This document shows positions 36,301 to 50,800 of a stretch of DNA of 64,000 bases, in pieces. Every line of letters starts with the position of its first letter. Position 1 is the stretch's first letter. The stretch is from Phorcus lineatus (taxonomy: Eukaryota; Mollusca; Gastropoda; Trochida; Trochidae). The stretch covers positions 39,635,402-39,699,401 of the forward strand of contig OV121086.1 in the NCBI GenBank assembly GCA_921293015.1, given 5' to 3'. The notes under the pieces are model-generated. The model worked only from the letters and a program-made list of their open reading frames with translations. It was not told where the DNA came from and made no database searches. The position numbers were made by a program, and so were the translations under genes.

Positions 36301-37965
36301 CAGATTCAGATTCATTTATTAAGCTCAAATCGCCACCAACGGTGGTATAAGAGCAAAAAATGATATAAAAATTTATAGACAAATTAATCAAGACAGCAGA
36401 GACAGACGAATTTTCACATTGACACAATCATATAAACAAAAACTATAGACATACATATATGTGTTCCAAGATAGAATCATATAAATATTTCCATAGCATT
36501 TCATAAAATATCTATAACTTGTAAAATTTGCTTTATATATTAATAGAGCATGTATTGTGCATTTGTATTTCTACCGATACAATTAATCCTAATTGATACT
36601 AAATGAACTAGCAATTCTTATAAATAATGTTGATAAATTTAGCAAGCTTTTTAGCACCTTTGTGTTATTATTAGTAAGTAACCTTTTTAAATTCAAATAG
36701 GTTCGGCAATGTAAAATAGAAGTTGTCAATAAGAATAGAGCGATCATGGTTCAGGGCTGTACACTTTAGCAAATAATGGAACTCATCACCAACTGCAGGG
36801 GAATGACAGAATTTCTTGACATGTTCTTTCTTGCTTAATAGTATTCTGCCAGCGTCCAGTTTCTACAGGGAGTCTATGATTAGTAGTTCTAAAGCGAAGT
36901 ATTGGTGAAGAAATATGTTTAGACAAGAAGAGATCATTCTCAAAACTTGGTTTTTCTTTCAAAATTTTGTAATATGGTTCTTTGGAACTGGATGTAGCCT
37001 CTGAGCGCCAGGACTGATTAAATTGGTCTTTTAGAACTGATTCTACTTGTAGCAAAAGCCAAGAGGTATTACATTTATTTGGATTTAAAAAGACATAAGA
37101 TAGACCACAATTATCTAAGATAGATTTGACAGATAAAAGCCAAGGTTTAGCATCAATATCGTGATTATGATTGAAGGATATCAATGAGTACAAAACATCA
37201 GATAATTTGACTTTTTCGTTACTGCTCGCTATTCTATGCCAGTAGGACATCATTCGTTTTGCTATTTTTATAGATAAAGGGGCTCTACCAAATTCTCCAT
37301 AGAGCATATACGATTGTGTTGAAGATTTTAAACAGGAAGCAAGCTTTAAAAATTTCAAATGAACTTTTTCTATTATACATGTATTTTCAAACCCCCATAC
37401 CTCGCATCCGTACAATAAGATTGGTACAACCTTTGCGTCAAATGCAGTTAAAGGGCAGTCTAGTGGCATATTCATATTTCTAGCTTTCTGAAGAAGACAG
37501 AACATTGCTTTTGAGACACTCTGTGCGATAGATATCTTACCAACTAACATTCTTCTATTTCGATGAAATTTTATACCAAGGTCACTATAATCGTCAACTA
37601 TATCTAAATAAGTATCACCAAACATAAACCTTAATATGTACTTTTTTGCCGGTCCGCTTCCAAATATTACAATTTTACTTTTAGAAATATTTACTTTTAA
37701 ATTCCATTCAACACAGTAGTCGAAGAAAGTATTGAGGGTCCTTTGTAGGCCAATATGGGTATCACTGAAAAGGTCAGTGTCATCTGCATACAGCAAAGAA
37801 AGGAATTTTATAAACAGATATATATCATCACCTGACTTAGTTTCAATGCTTATTCCAGGGCATCCATTTTCATTTAACACTTTTTCAAGGACATTATAAA
37901 GAGACCGAAAAGTAATGATGAAAGATTTTCTCAAAATAAGACAAAGAGCTATACCAGGCATTTGC
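36300..37965 (-). mobile_element. 5'-truncated, inactivated non-LTR retrotransposon (LINE)
   Basis: On the minus strand, the largest open frame (37961-36786) holds a reverse transcriptase part with the catalytic box LLYADDTDLF, then LKVNISKSKIVIFG, then the C-terminal region typical of LINE ORF2 (SYMLYGEFGRAPLSIKIAKR, FRTTNHRLPVETGRW). The upstream box ENLSSLLFGLFI lies in another frame near 37900, and the terminal VGDEFHYLLKC lies in another frame near 36790. At least two frameshifts therefore exist. The element ends at about 36300 in a GAATCT-type tail. The 5' part, including the endonuclease, is missing. The clade is not assigned. Confidence 0.9.
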
Positions 37966-40900
37966 TTTGGCAGACTTTACTTATATACAAACATTTTACT
38001 GCAAGAGAAAACAAACATAGATATTTCATTTCCAGATCAAAATATTCAATCAAAAGAGTGAATTTGTTTATGATATCGTAAAACATGTTTTATGTATATT
38101 GGGAAAAGACGAGCCTCAAAAGAGATATGCTGATTGATTTGATAATTTATTTGTTAGATGTGAAAACGTTTTCCAGCCTTTGGAACAACAATGGAAATCA
38201 GTGGATTTCCAACTGGTCATTGTTCATCCCTTGACTATAATATATGGCTCTCCTGTATGATGTATGTGTCACTGTTAACCATTAGAAAAACTTTTTTGTA
38301 TCTTCATTCACTGGAGGAAATGAAGGATATCTATCTATTATGCAAAAAGATATTAGTTTTTTTTACCAAAAAAGATTACATTTTATTTTTTTTTAAATTC
38401 TTAACCATATGACACGGTTTTATGAATGATTTCTAGATTTTTGTTAGAAATAATTTGACATATTGAGAAGGATCATTACAACGTTCTTTAATGATGTACA
38501 GCTGCATACCAAAAGTTTGTTCAAATACTTGCATATTCTAGTGCAAATATCATGTAATTTGGCAGATCTTTGATGCATCGTAGCATTGCGGAAAAGAAAC
38601 CGATTATTTTGAATTTTAAATACAAAAGTGAAAATCCATTGCACCTTAACGCAATTGTATGCCATCGTATACAGTAAACCGTAGGACTTTTCGGCAGGTC
38701 AGTGAAGTGAAGGGGTCAAAATTTTGAAAACAGTAACTTTTATGGTTCGCCATAAAATCTTTTATAAGTGATCAACAGCTTTAAACACAAGTCATGGTTA
38801 TTCGTTTGCATTAAAAATTAATTAATTGATTAAGTCAAAATGATTGGGCTGATTGTTTGCTGACAGAGTCGAATTGGAATGTTTTAATTTAAGTAGAAGG
38901 AAATAAGATTTTCGAAAGTGTGACCCCTTATGTCTAATTATTCCAAAATTCTATGCCAAAATTCTTATTTTGGCACGAGAGACTAAATGATCTCACATTG
39001 AGTTCAACACTGGCTATTTTTATTTTACACATTGACAAGGAGATATTTTTGGTCAGTTCTGCTTAAGTTATTTTATTGACGTTCAAACCAAACCTTGATT
39101 ACATGATATTTGCACTAAGATACAATAGTAAGTGAACAAACTTAGCTTTAGGCATTTTATATTTTTAAAGAATATGATATGAAATGAGTATTTGAATATG
39201 TGAACGATTTCTTTGACTATTATGTTTGAAGATAAGAAGTTATAAATGTTAAATTATTATGTGAAGGAACTGTTTAAAGATGCGTTAACATATAGTGATG
39301 TGTTAGTAACAATTTTTTTTATGCGATAGTTATGTGTCAACACTTTCTTGAAATCCTTTTGAGAGTATTAATAGAAAATTCTGTGGGAGATATGTTAGAA
39401 GAATTTGTAAAAATGTTTTAAGATTATGTTAACGATATGTTGGAAGATCGAGTGAACATAATGTTTGAAGTTCATCCGCAAGATATGTTCAAAGAGTATG
39501 TATAAGTGCAGATTAAAGCTCATGTGGAATATCTGTAAAAAGATGACGTGAAACTAAAAGTTGAGTACAGATTAAGATTAAGTTAAGTGGAAGGGCTGTT
39601 AATGGACTATCTTTAAGATGTCTTCGAGGATTACGTGAAATTAACTTTTAAAGATTATGTTGAAGATTTCATTGAACAATGTGTCGCAGATGAAGAAAAT
39701 ATTATGTTCAAGACATGCATGTTTGTTAAATTCTTTAAAAGATATATATGTGTAATGTGTATTTGAAGAACATGTACAAATACTAGTATAATCGGAGATT
39801 GTGTGAAAGTAATTTGTTAAGAGATTATAAAGGTTTGGAAATTACGTGAAATATTTTTGTGCAAGATATTTTGAAGGGTTGCGTCGTAACATCTTTAAAA
39901 AATATACGCGCAAGGTACTTGTGGCTTTAATGTTCTCGTGATATTCTTAGATATAAAGTTTGAGTTTAAGTTTAGCGTTACGGCAGTAATGATACGAGAA
40001 ACCGTCATACACGGCTCTCTGTGAGTTGACGCAGTACGTAACGGCTTGGCCTCAAGAAGTCGACTGTCGATGAAATTTCCACGGGTGAGTGAAGAAAAAA
40101 AACGTTTTGATATTTCATCAATCAACTTTGAACAGAGACGGTTGGATATGTTGTTAGAAGAGGATGATTGAGGTTATTCGGATGAGCGCACTTCCTGAGC
40201 CTAAGGAAGCGTGAAATGTCATGTGAAGTAAAATTTGTTATTGTCATTATCAAACTTTTCTTCAACAAATTTCTTTTTACTTACTTCAAATGGATCAAGT
40301 GGATGAGTCCATTATCAAATGTAGGTTGGAGGAACCCGATACACAAACCACTCATGCGTTTATTTGTTTTGATAGCAGTGTAGGCAAACTGGGCTGTAGG
40401 CACATTAGGAACATACCGAGCCTACACCTTTCGTTGCTTTTTTATGGCATTATTTCCACCCCTGTAACAATTTGAATTTAGGATCGAGGACTTACAATGA
40501 ATACACACGTATGAAGAGCTAAAAGTAATTATATTTATAGACTATAATATATGTACTGTAATTACATGTATGCACTGTGTGTATCTATTTTATGCGACAT
40601 GTACTGTGTGTGTCATGGTATTTTGCTAACACGTAGTATTGTATACTCAGTTTCCATGTCATTCATGTATCACATTCATTTATCATGAGCAAGTATTGGT
40701 TTGACTAATGCTTAATGGATTTGTGATGAAGATGTAGTTGTATATATGTGATGTTTATGCATATCGGTTATGTGTACTTATTGTTTTACAAATTGTTTCA
40801 GAGTGTTAAAAGTTAAAACCACGAGATTTGATATTCATCAATAAAGTTCTCAACATCCCCAGCAACTGTTCGTCATCATGACGCTATTATCAATTATTAA

Positions 40901-42190
40901 AACAAATTAATGTTATTTATATTTAATTATTTGCTGAAGGTAACATTATGACAGTGTTCAAGATACAAGGGTATGAAGATATCTTGGTAAGAACAAGCTA
41001 AATGAATAGATGTTTTACATTACTTTCGCGATTCTGAAAAGGTAGTAGTAACTGCTAACAATAAATCAACATTTTTTATGGCTGTAGGTGGAACATACTT
41101 CCCCCGCAATGCATAACAGACGCGAGTCTCAATCACTCGCTAACTAAAGCCTTGCTGCTTTGTAGCACCTTTTTGTGCTATATTCCAATAACGGCGCTGG
41201 AATCGATTGTACAAACATTGAAACAGAAATCCCCCAAGAATGATCCTTATTCCTCAGAGGACACTACAGTAAAACCGCAAAGTAGGGCGCAATTGAGCAA
41301 GGCTTTAAATGCCACAAATAGAGACTGGCCCCAAGTTATACCTTGAGGGATTAGTCGCAATACAATCTTCCCTAAGAGTTTATAAGCCATACAGAACCAG
41401 ATGCAACGATGAAACTAGAACGTCTACAATTATTCTTTGTCAAAATTAAAAGTTTAGAATTATGAATCAATCCTACAGAAAACATTTTAGGACCCCATCG
41501 AGGATTAATCAATATCTTACAGAGCTCGTTGTTCGTTGCACTTTGACTCCAACGGACACGGACTCGGACATATCAGAATCGAGTATCACCCAATCAGAAT
41601 CGAGTATCCAGCACATTCATAGTAGAATGTCGGTTGAAAATTATTTTTTATCAACTTATTGAATTAGCCGGAAATTGCACTAGAAAGAAGTGAATCATCA
41701 CTTACACGTGACATAGCTTACCTTTTAATACAAAACATTGAAAATCAATATTTTTACATTATGAACATAATTGGAGATATTTTCATAAATAACGTTTAAT
41801 CTAACAATGCTTTAGAATGTTTAAGACTCTTCAGGTTACCTACGTATTATAAAGCAGAACGAATTTCATTTTATTTGGAAGCAGACTTCTAAATTCCTTT
41901 GTTCGCAGTGCAACACAATCAGACGTCCGATTCCAAAATGAAATTGACAGATGGAAAAGGTTATTGCAAAGTGCCAGGATGTAAATGGGCTACACGGAAT
42001 GCACGTGCTAAGAACATTGATTTCGTTTATCGATAGTTTCATGGTGAGAATGCTCAACCGAAACATCCGTAGTACTACACACTTCATTCATACCTTAGTA
42101 GAAAGTCCCAGTAAGGGTTATGGAAATTAACAAAATCTTAAATAATAGAATTTTTGCGTATTTTTCACTCAGACCAAGTGATATGTTAAA
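37966..42190. other. Intergenic stretch with no recognised gene
   Basis: No domain-bearing frame was found. Between about 39190 and 39880 the plus strand has a strong A/G/T bias and loosely repeated GATTATGTTGAAGA-like words, perhaps a very degenerate minisatellite. Short frames at 41152-41346 and 41462-41662 have no recognisable family. A short Cys-containing frame near 41937-42030 is broken by stops. Confidence 0.45.
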
Positions 42191-42347
42191 CAGTTACTAC
42201 CATAGTTTCCGAGTTCTATCGAGAATTACAAGGACTGTTTGTCCGTGACGCCGTCCTCGGCCATTCGGCCATTCTGCCTCGGAAGGTCCTCACGGTCAAA
42301 CTGTCCTTGTATTTCCCGATACCACTCGGAAACTATGGTGAAAACTA
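42191..42347. mobile_element. Fold-back (long-palindrome) element
   Basis: The arms beginning ACCATAGTTTCCGAGT (42199) and ending ACTCGGAAACTATGGT (42339) stay complementary for about 65-70 bases, with only a short centre around TCGGCCATTC. Internal pairs include TACAAGGAC with GTCCTTGTA. The G/C-rich centre differs from its surroundings. It has no coding content. It could be a fold-back element or a hairpin RNA source; no clear target duplication was seen. Confidence 0.8.
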
Positions 42348-43690
42348 CTATTACATGTTTCGCGATGCAGTCATGTAATCACAAGTGCTTAAAAGAAGAA
42401 GAGTGAGCATTGCAAGGGAAATTATGGTTTTCCGGGTATTTTGAAGAGAAAAATTGAATAAAATCGGTAATAGATACAATGATTACACTATTTAAAATGT
42501 GATCCATATATGACTTTTACGAAACTCGTCCAATTACGTGTTTAACTGCCGCTCTCGAAAAATAAATTTGATAATCTCTATATTCACAGCGAAATAGTAA
42601 TAGATATACTGTCATGCATGACCATTAAATTTATTATGCAAATCTAACATGATTAAACATATTTTACTTCTTTGTGGGATATATAGGCAGGTGGAGAAGC
42701 TGTACAGCGTCAAATGTATGAACATTTCGTGCTAGCTCTAAAGTAGCTGCAGAACTGTAGCTATATAACCTCTTCCCCAAGTATCATCGAGGCGACGTCA
42801 GGGTATCAAAGAGCCTAAGCAACTGTAGCTACAGAAGAGTGGAGCGTCAGCTATACGGCTTAACCTGAGACAGGATGCTGTAGCTAGCTCTAAAGTAGTT
42901 TTCTCTGTCTCCTGAGTTAATTTGCAATGGAATAGGTTTCAAACAATATCGCCGCCAGTAACGACGCCTGATACAGTTTGGGGATAAATTTCTACTACTA
43001 GTAATTTAATTTATTGAAATTTCCTTTTTATGAATTTTATGTTTAAAGGGATTAAAAAATGTTCTTCCTATGACCAATTTGTAGTGCCACCTACTCAATT
43101 TGTTGAGTTTCATGACAGTAGTTTGCTATTCACTCCTGATGTGCTCAGATAGCAGTTTGGAATCAAACATATGAACAATTTAAGTTTGAGCGTCACTAAA
43201 TTTGATTGATTGAAATGTATTTTATTCATACAAGAAATGAATTGGGCACAGACTATCAAACTCAGAAAATCCCTCAGAAGATTAATTATTGTTTAACAAT
43301 AATGTACAACAAGGGAAGGACAGTATATGTATATGTACAAGAGATATCATTGAAAGCGCATTGATTAATCCATTCCAACGTCTGTAAATCACTTAAAACT
43401 GTCCCTGGCACCATTCCGTGCTTTTTGACGTCTCAAATTATCTGTCCTTGAAGCTCTTTTACACTACTGTATATCCATGTATTCAAATCTCTTCCTTGGT
43501 TACACTTGACTTTTACTTTGTTCTTTGTTTCTCAGTTCATCCGAGACCATAATGTGCTATTGCGAAAGCAGCTACTCTTGAAGCGTCGTAAAATCTATGA
43601 ATATGGTATACATACGTTTTCAAGGTTTCAAGATTTTTACGAAATGCAAGGTCTATTGTTTCTAACCATTGTAACAAATATTTCAATTCC
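42348..43690. other. Intergenic stretch with no recognised gene
   Basis: The motif GCTAGCTCTAAAGTAG occurs twice (about 42731 and 42883), with several GTAGCTA-type words around it, suggesting a small local duplication. Nothing else was recognised. Confidence 0.4.
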
Positions 43691-44324
43691 TTAAACGGAC
43701 TAGTGCACACCAATATTTCGTTAACACAACGAATGCACAGATACTGCATATCTCTCGATATTATTCAAGATCCTCACTCAAGTAATCTACCTCGTAAGTT
43801 ATTTAACAAAATTAATATTTACGTATTCAGGTAGTAAAGTTGATTTTTAAAGACCGGAAGTATTTAATGTTACGTTACAATAAATCCGCATGAACTACGA
43901 TATCGGAAATATTAAGATTTTGCTTATAACCAAAAAAGCGGAAACGGCAGCCGCTTTGGTCAATCTAATAGCAATGCTAATGCTGTGTTATTAAATCGGT
44001 TTATTTACAACATTGCTTTCATAAAACATAATTCATTATTTGGTCTCAGTTCAGAGCTTAGCTAAATTCAACAGCTGCACATAATAATAGTTCAGCCGCG
44101 TTCAACTGTCTATAATTTATCCGTTTTGTGCACAGCTAACCTTAGATTTTTACATGTTAAAGCCGACAGCGGCTGTCTAAAATTTTTCATTGTTGATTGC
44201 AGGTCAATTGTAAAGAATTTTAAGTATTTCATTGCATCGATAGAAAGCTTAAGTGAATGCATATGTCCTCTTAAACCTTAGAATAGTCAATTTAAACCTT
44301 AAAAGCGTGCACTAGTGCCTTTAA
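43691..44324 (+). mobile_element. TTAA-flanked element (family 4), copy 1
   Basis: It has TTAA at both ends and inverted termini TTAAACGGACTAGTGCAC and GTGCACTAGTGCCTTTAA. It is an inverted counterpart of 50872-51505, with very high similarity over about 600 bases including ACGGCAGCCGCTTTGG and ATCCGCATGAACTACG. It is non-coding apart from short random frames. TTAA termini suggest Kolobok- or piggyBac-type mobilisation (inference). Confidence 0.85.
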
Positions 44325-44546
44325 GTAGTATGTCATAACCGTGAATAAATACCATTCTGGATTCGAAATCAATTGAATCCTTTGAAACGATCTTTTCTGA
44401 ACATTAAGGCACTTATGAAAACTGGATCTCATCTATTTATTTGAGTTCAATTATCATTTATTTTCAAGATATTATACTTATTCTTTAGTAAAAAGTGTCT
44501 GCAAAAGAGATTTATTGATTTGAAGAGGGGAAGGCTATGCGGGAAA

Positions 44547-44564
44547 AAATATATATATATATAT
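44547..44564. repeat. (AT)n microsatellite
   Basis: A short run of AT dinucleotides about 300 bases upstream of the GH10-family start codon. The remaining 44325-44867 stretch is presumed promoter and 5' UTR, with no other feature recognised. Confidence 0.8.
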
Positions 44565-44867
44565 GCATTGGATTTGAATACCTTCTTTCATTCTGTATCA
44601 AACTCACTACTTAACAATAATCTATCGTGAAATGATCCTTAAAAAAGCGCTACGACTACGCTTCACTACCAACATACGACTTTGGATTGTTCATGGCAAA
44701 GAAAGCTACTTGTCTAACAAGTATTTTACAGAAGATAGTATGTATAATGGCCCCGTTACCTTTTTGACAACATAATACCAGCTGATAAGAGCACACGAAT
44801 TTGCAAAGAATTTGTCTTATCAGTGTTCAAGAAACTAGCCAAGGTTTTGTTTTTACACAGTTCGAAC

Positions 44868-47786
44868 ATGTTCATAGCATCACTATGGATCTTGATATCG
44901 GCCCACTCCATCATAGCTAATTTGATTACAAATGGGGACTTTGAACACACGAATCTGGCGGCCTGGAACGGTAATGGAGGTAACATCGCACTCTTTACCA
45001 CCGATAGTCACAGCGGCAATTTTTCTCTCAGGGCATTTGCAAGGTAAGACGCGACTTTCAGAGATTTATTGTCACTATACGGAACTGATAAGTGTTAATA
45101 GGGTAATTTTGGGAAACAACCAATATTTCTCGATAAAATAATATCATTTCGAAAGTTTGCCATATTTGACTTTATCAAACATACTCCGGGTCCCTTTAAC
45201 AATTCCAACAGAATTCAAATAAGAAACATGCCAGAAATTATATGATAATATGTGACTTCAGTAATTTTTATGGGTAGAAAATGAAGAAAGAAAAAATTGC
45301 AAGATTCCAAAACTTAATATTTTGATATTTTTGACGACATCTCACACATGAAATTTGAATGAAATCAATGAAGTAAATCATCTGTGTTGTACCGAAGTTA
45401 ACTGGTTATCTACTTAATTCAGGCCTGTAACTGATGAAGGTCCCTGCCAGTTTGTTAACGTACACGAAGGCGGCTACTACAAGTTCAAAGGTTATATCAA
45501 ACAGCTGGGAGACAATGCGGGAACCTTGTTACAGTCCTACACAGCCGCTATGAAGTATTTGAATTTTCAAAAAGGTATTTTCTAAATACTTTATATGTAA
45601 ATCCAGATGTCGTAGACACCGTTAGTAAAATTACAATTTTAGTTGTTTGTGGAAAGATTCACTTTTTTTAAACCATTTGTTTTGTTAATTTCTTTTTAGA
45701 CTTTCTTTAATATGGCGAATTATTCAATCATTTAGGCTCATACTTTTCATTCTTGCGATTAGCGTAAACTCATACTATCTGTTATTGGTTGGAGCCCCCA
45801 AAATAGATCCATTTGCATGCAAGGGATAAATCGGTGACTGTTGTTTAAAACAGAACTGTATATTTATAACTGCAAATTTGCCTCACTATTCTATTGTTTG
45901 ATGCAATGACCAAATAATTGTATAACTTTTTCTAAATAAAAGATAAAATGAAGGTATTTTGTTCTATTAATGGCCTTAATCTACTTATTTGATGAATGTA
46001 ATGAAAATCCTATCCTATTCGCAGTATTTCCTAGCCTAATAAGGGTGCCTCCAACTTAGTCTTTTTAAAGGCTTTTCTTGTATAAAGACAGCATCCAGTA
46101 TTCAAAGGGACTATATAGCACGCTTTTCAGCTCAAATTGGCTACTTGAAGGCATATGAGGACATAGGAAAACTTATCCTTTACAATTGACCTGTAATCGA
46201 CATTAAAAGTTATGACGGCAGAAAACGGCTTGCCAGGTAACTTAATAATATGTGCAACTTTTGTAGTATAACTTTTATAGTATAACTGAGGACTCATTCA
46301 CGGACCATTACGACTGAAAAACTTGACGCAGACAATTGAAGGTACGTTTATAGCAGAATCTTCGAAAAAGTTTGCAAACACTGACAAAATAGTATTTTCA
46401 TCTTCAAAAACAGGTTTATCTGTTGCAGATTACCCTATAGCCTCACGATCTTTTGTTGAGAGCAAGAACGGCTGGCTGTTGATGGAAGGGGATTTCACTC
46501 CCCCGAAAATAGGTGGCGTCTCCGCCTTTTTTATATGAAAATGTATCATAAAGATAATTAATTGGGAAATAAAATCATCACAAAACGAATACTCGAGGAT
46601 GTGTCATTATCACGTCGTGGAAACTGTAAAAATGAAAAGTAATTGCATGAAATGTTAAAAAAACCATAACAATCAGATTTGAGAACACTTATGATAATCT
46701 AGATCATCTCAAACCCATAGTGGTCAACAGATATATCTTACCCTTTAAATATAACTTAGCATAGTAAGTAATATTCAGTGATTTCAGAGAAATTTTACCA
46801 TTTAAAATGTTGAATACTTTTCAGGGTTTACGAAGGCAGAACTATGCATCTATGGTCCAGATAAAGAGATAGAATTTCTCCTTGATGATGTTTCACTGGA
46901 GAGTTTCCATGCCGTGGCAAACTGGGAAGCGGATGCTAATGCACGGATCCAAACACTGCGGAAGAGGAACATTGACTTTGTGTAAGTTGTGGTTGAAGCA
47001 CAGTATACTACGGTAGCCCATTAGGGACACGATGCCCAAAAAGGTTTCCGTAGATAATAATTTTCCAAGTTCATTGATATACTTTGATTAATGTTTACAT
47101 GTTTTAAAGTTTTTTGGGTTTTTGTTGTTGTTATTTGTTTTTTCTTTATTTATTTCATGTGGGATTTCTTCTTCTACAATTAGATTTGGATGTTCAAATC
47201 CAGCGTGTTGCTAAAGATGCCAATAAAAAACAAAGACAAATTATTTTTATGTATGGTCAGGTAGACAATTTAAATGATTCTTTTGTAATATATTTTTTAA
47301 AGTGAAGTTACCTATCGAAATAAGATACGCTCAAAATACCACGGTTTTAAATCCCTTTAAAGCAGAACTCCGTTGGAGCGGTCTTCAGATTTAGAGTCAC
47401 AATTTGTCTTTGAAATGTACATTGCAAAAATGAATCATCAACAAGAATCAACCTTGAGTTATTGGAGTTCTTCAAATCAGATATGTAATTGCCTTAAAGA
47501 ATATAAAAAACGTCTAAATTATGAATAAAATTAATCTTAATTGATTTTAGATTTAAACTCGGCCCAGGTGTAGATCAAGCAAACTTTACAGTGAAGGTAG
47601 GTCACGGAAGTGGACACTGGTCATTGGAAATAGACAGCAAAGGACAACTTATTTATATACTATATATTTGCCATGTTGTGAAAACTCCACACTGTTGAAA
47701 AGACTTGTTATCAAATCGAAATGCGACGCATCCAGTCATCATTAAAATGATATCTACATCAAGTGTCGCCTGAAGTATTTTATTTT

Positions 47787-47839
<53 letters not shown>

Positions 47840-50800
47840 TTTAAAAATAACAAACTGAAGATTGGTCTTCATATAAGTTCATTACCAACCGGTTTCACAA
47901 CATATTGATCATCAGGGTAACTTAATATATATATAAAGGATCGCAATAATATATTTTCGCCATTAAAGCTTATGAAATAAGTGGGACTTTCCACGTGAAA
48001 GGATCAACAAGCTAAAAGGACCATCGCACAACCTTACCCCTACGACACAGTAACTATATATCAGTCTTACTTAGTTAATTAAACTCTTTTGGGAGTTTAC
48101 ATATAGATCTTAGGTATTTCTGGTCCATATCTTTGCTTCAAAATGTGCGTTTCCCTGGGTTTCCTGGTATTGTAATATTTTCAGGACATTTTGGGTCTAG
48201 TGTGGTATTTTCAGGAACTAGAGGATGATAGAATTTACGATAAAAAATGTTTAACTTCAAATTTGGAGTACTTCTTCATCTGCTTCAGATTGACCACAAA
48301 CGTCACCTGTTCGGGTTCGGATCTTTCATAGACATGAACTGGATACATAACCCACGTTATGAAGCGTACAACAACATGACCTTCAGCCTCTTCAACTGGG
48401 CTACACTGACCTCACTTGGATGGGCCTCCACTCAGCAGGTAGACCTCTATCTCAGTAGATCACTCCTTTCAGATATGGGCAGTTATGTAGAATTTGATGA
48501 AATAACATCCACATTTGTTCATTTCATTGTTTATTTAAAACTTATACAATTTAAACAATAAAATATCTATTTATAACCAAGATGATAAATAAATGTCGAT
48601 AATACGAAGCTAATATAGTTAATATGCTAACGTCGGAACACTTTATACAATTAATAGAAATACACCTTGGGTATCTTATCGGAGGTCATAATTGGTAGAT
48701 ATCCTATCAGGAACATTTACGACATCCCTGAGACACTCTATACTCTATAGAATCCCTTAGGTAATCTATAAATACATGTAATACCCATTTTCAAATAGCT
48801 ATGTCTTTACACGGACTTATTTCCTAACTGTGAATTTTACTCTGAATAGAGTCAAAGTCTTCTGAAAAATACCCCTAAAAACATGTACGAAGAACCAACT
48901 GCAAAGGTTTTGACGAAAGAGCGGCCCGAAAACGATCTCGTCATAATGTCTTCTCCCTAGAGCGAACAGTCCTACCACTGTACCAAAGCGCATCAGCTGA
49001 ATGAGCTGCGTTTCGAAAGTCTTCTTTTATCTAAGAATATCATTATAGTGTGAGAGTTAAAGATGCCTCTTATGCTTTGAAAGCCATCTATACAAATGAA
49101 TAGCTCTAACTCTCCGCGGCATATATGACAGAGATTGACCTCTTCCTTCGGACCATCCATTGAAAGATGCGACGATGCGCCCTTGAGATCAGTAATTAGT
49201 CTTTATTTACCGACATTGAGCTCGGGTTTAAGATAGTTGAACCTTCGCATACTAACTTGAACACCTCGATCTTAGTTTTTAGTACGTACATGTTCTTAAT
49301 AAAACGTCCTGAAAAGTATTTCTTCCCAAAAGTGGAAACAAGTTATAAAACTATTTGCATGTTTAAATCTTATATTTCGTTGTTAATCAAACATTTGTAA
49401 TTGCTGATATGCCACAGACGGATGTAGCTACTACTTTTCATCGGCAGTTGGATGCGGCACACATTTTAAAAGACAAAAGGTAAGCAAATCTTGGTTTCCA
49501 TTTTACAACTTTAACATATAGAAAATGCTTAGATTCAACATAACATGCAGTCCTTGATATTATTTTCTGTTAAGGGTACGAGTACGCGGTAACACAATGT
49601 TCAGCAACCCGCCATCTTGGGTTCAGAGACTCGACTCACTCGGGTTCCAATCGGCGGCTGTCAGTCGAGTCACACAACTTATGAATGCATCTAGAGGTCT
49701 GTGAGTATATATGATTTCTTTTTTGTAGTCAGTGAAGGGAATAATTAATTACCTTGTGGTTCTTTCAGAAAGTTCACACGAACACAATTTGGCTCAAAGA
49801 TAAGAAGGATTTCATGGTCGATTCGCTGGAGGAACACGCCCTTAAGATTTAGTTTAACACATTTTAGATGTAAGATGGACATTCCACGATAAATTATTTC
49901 TTGTGGAGAACACATTTTAAGATTTGGCCAAAATGGAGAAACATTTCACGATTTGACTTTTTAAATTCATTCTGTGACTTTTATTAAGTATTTTCATAGA
50001 AGTTTCCCTGTTTTTTACTACTTTATATTTTGAAAGTAAAACAATAACTTATTACTTTCAATGTTTAGGAAAAAGCGGTTTATACTAGTACCATTTTAAC
50101 CAAACTCTTTTTTAGAATAGATCAGTGGGATATCCTAGATAATCCGCTGGATAATCTCTTCTACGAGGAGAAGATAGGAGATCCACACTACATCCAGCAG
50201 TTGTGCGACCTGATGAAACTAGAAGACCCTTCTGTGCTCTCGTACTTGAATCAAGATGACGCGTTGGCTGTAGGATCTAAGACACACGTAAGGGGATACC
50301 CAATAGCTTCAAAAGTAAACGGTGACAAATTTCCGTCATATAGCCTTTGGTTTAAGTTGTGGTTTACGATATTTTTAATTCGCTCTTCAAAGAAATTTGT
50401 GGTTATAGCCGTTTTCGATAGTATTTAAGTTATATCACGGCTGTAAGTATTATTGCAGGGAGAAAGCCTGCAACATTGTCGTGGCTGTGCAAAGAGGTGA
50501 AACCTGCGAGCATTTGCTGGAACTGTTTTGGTAAAACACAAACAACATGATGCCATAATCTGACATCGTAAAAGCGCAAAGCTCCTGGGTTTAGCGATGT
50601 GAACAAACTTATATATTTAACGTTTCTAACGCAATAATTACACTAAAGGCACAAACGAGTTTGGCATCCTGCCTGCTGGTGCGGGTTTGTCATATACAGT
50701 TATTAATAAAACCATAACATCTTTACATTTCAGGCCTATGCTGCGCTGGCCGACTCTGTCAAAGATCACGGGCTTGGTGGGTTAGGAGTGAAGGGTTCTT

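Noticed and set aside
41937-42030. Cys-containing frame (YCKVPGCKW) suggesting a zinc-binding domain
   Set aside because: It is broken by stops within about 30 codons, with no further domain residues or splice-consistent neighbours.
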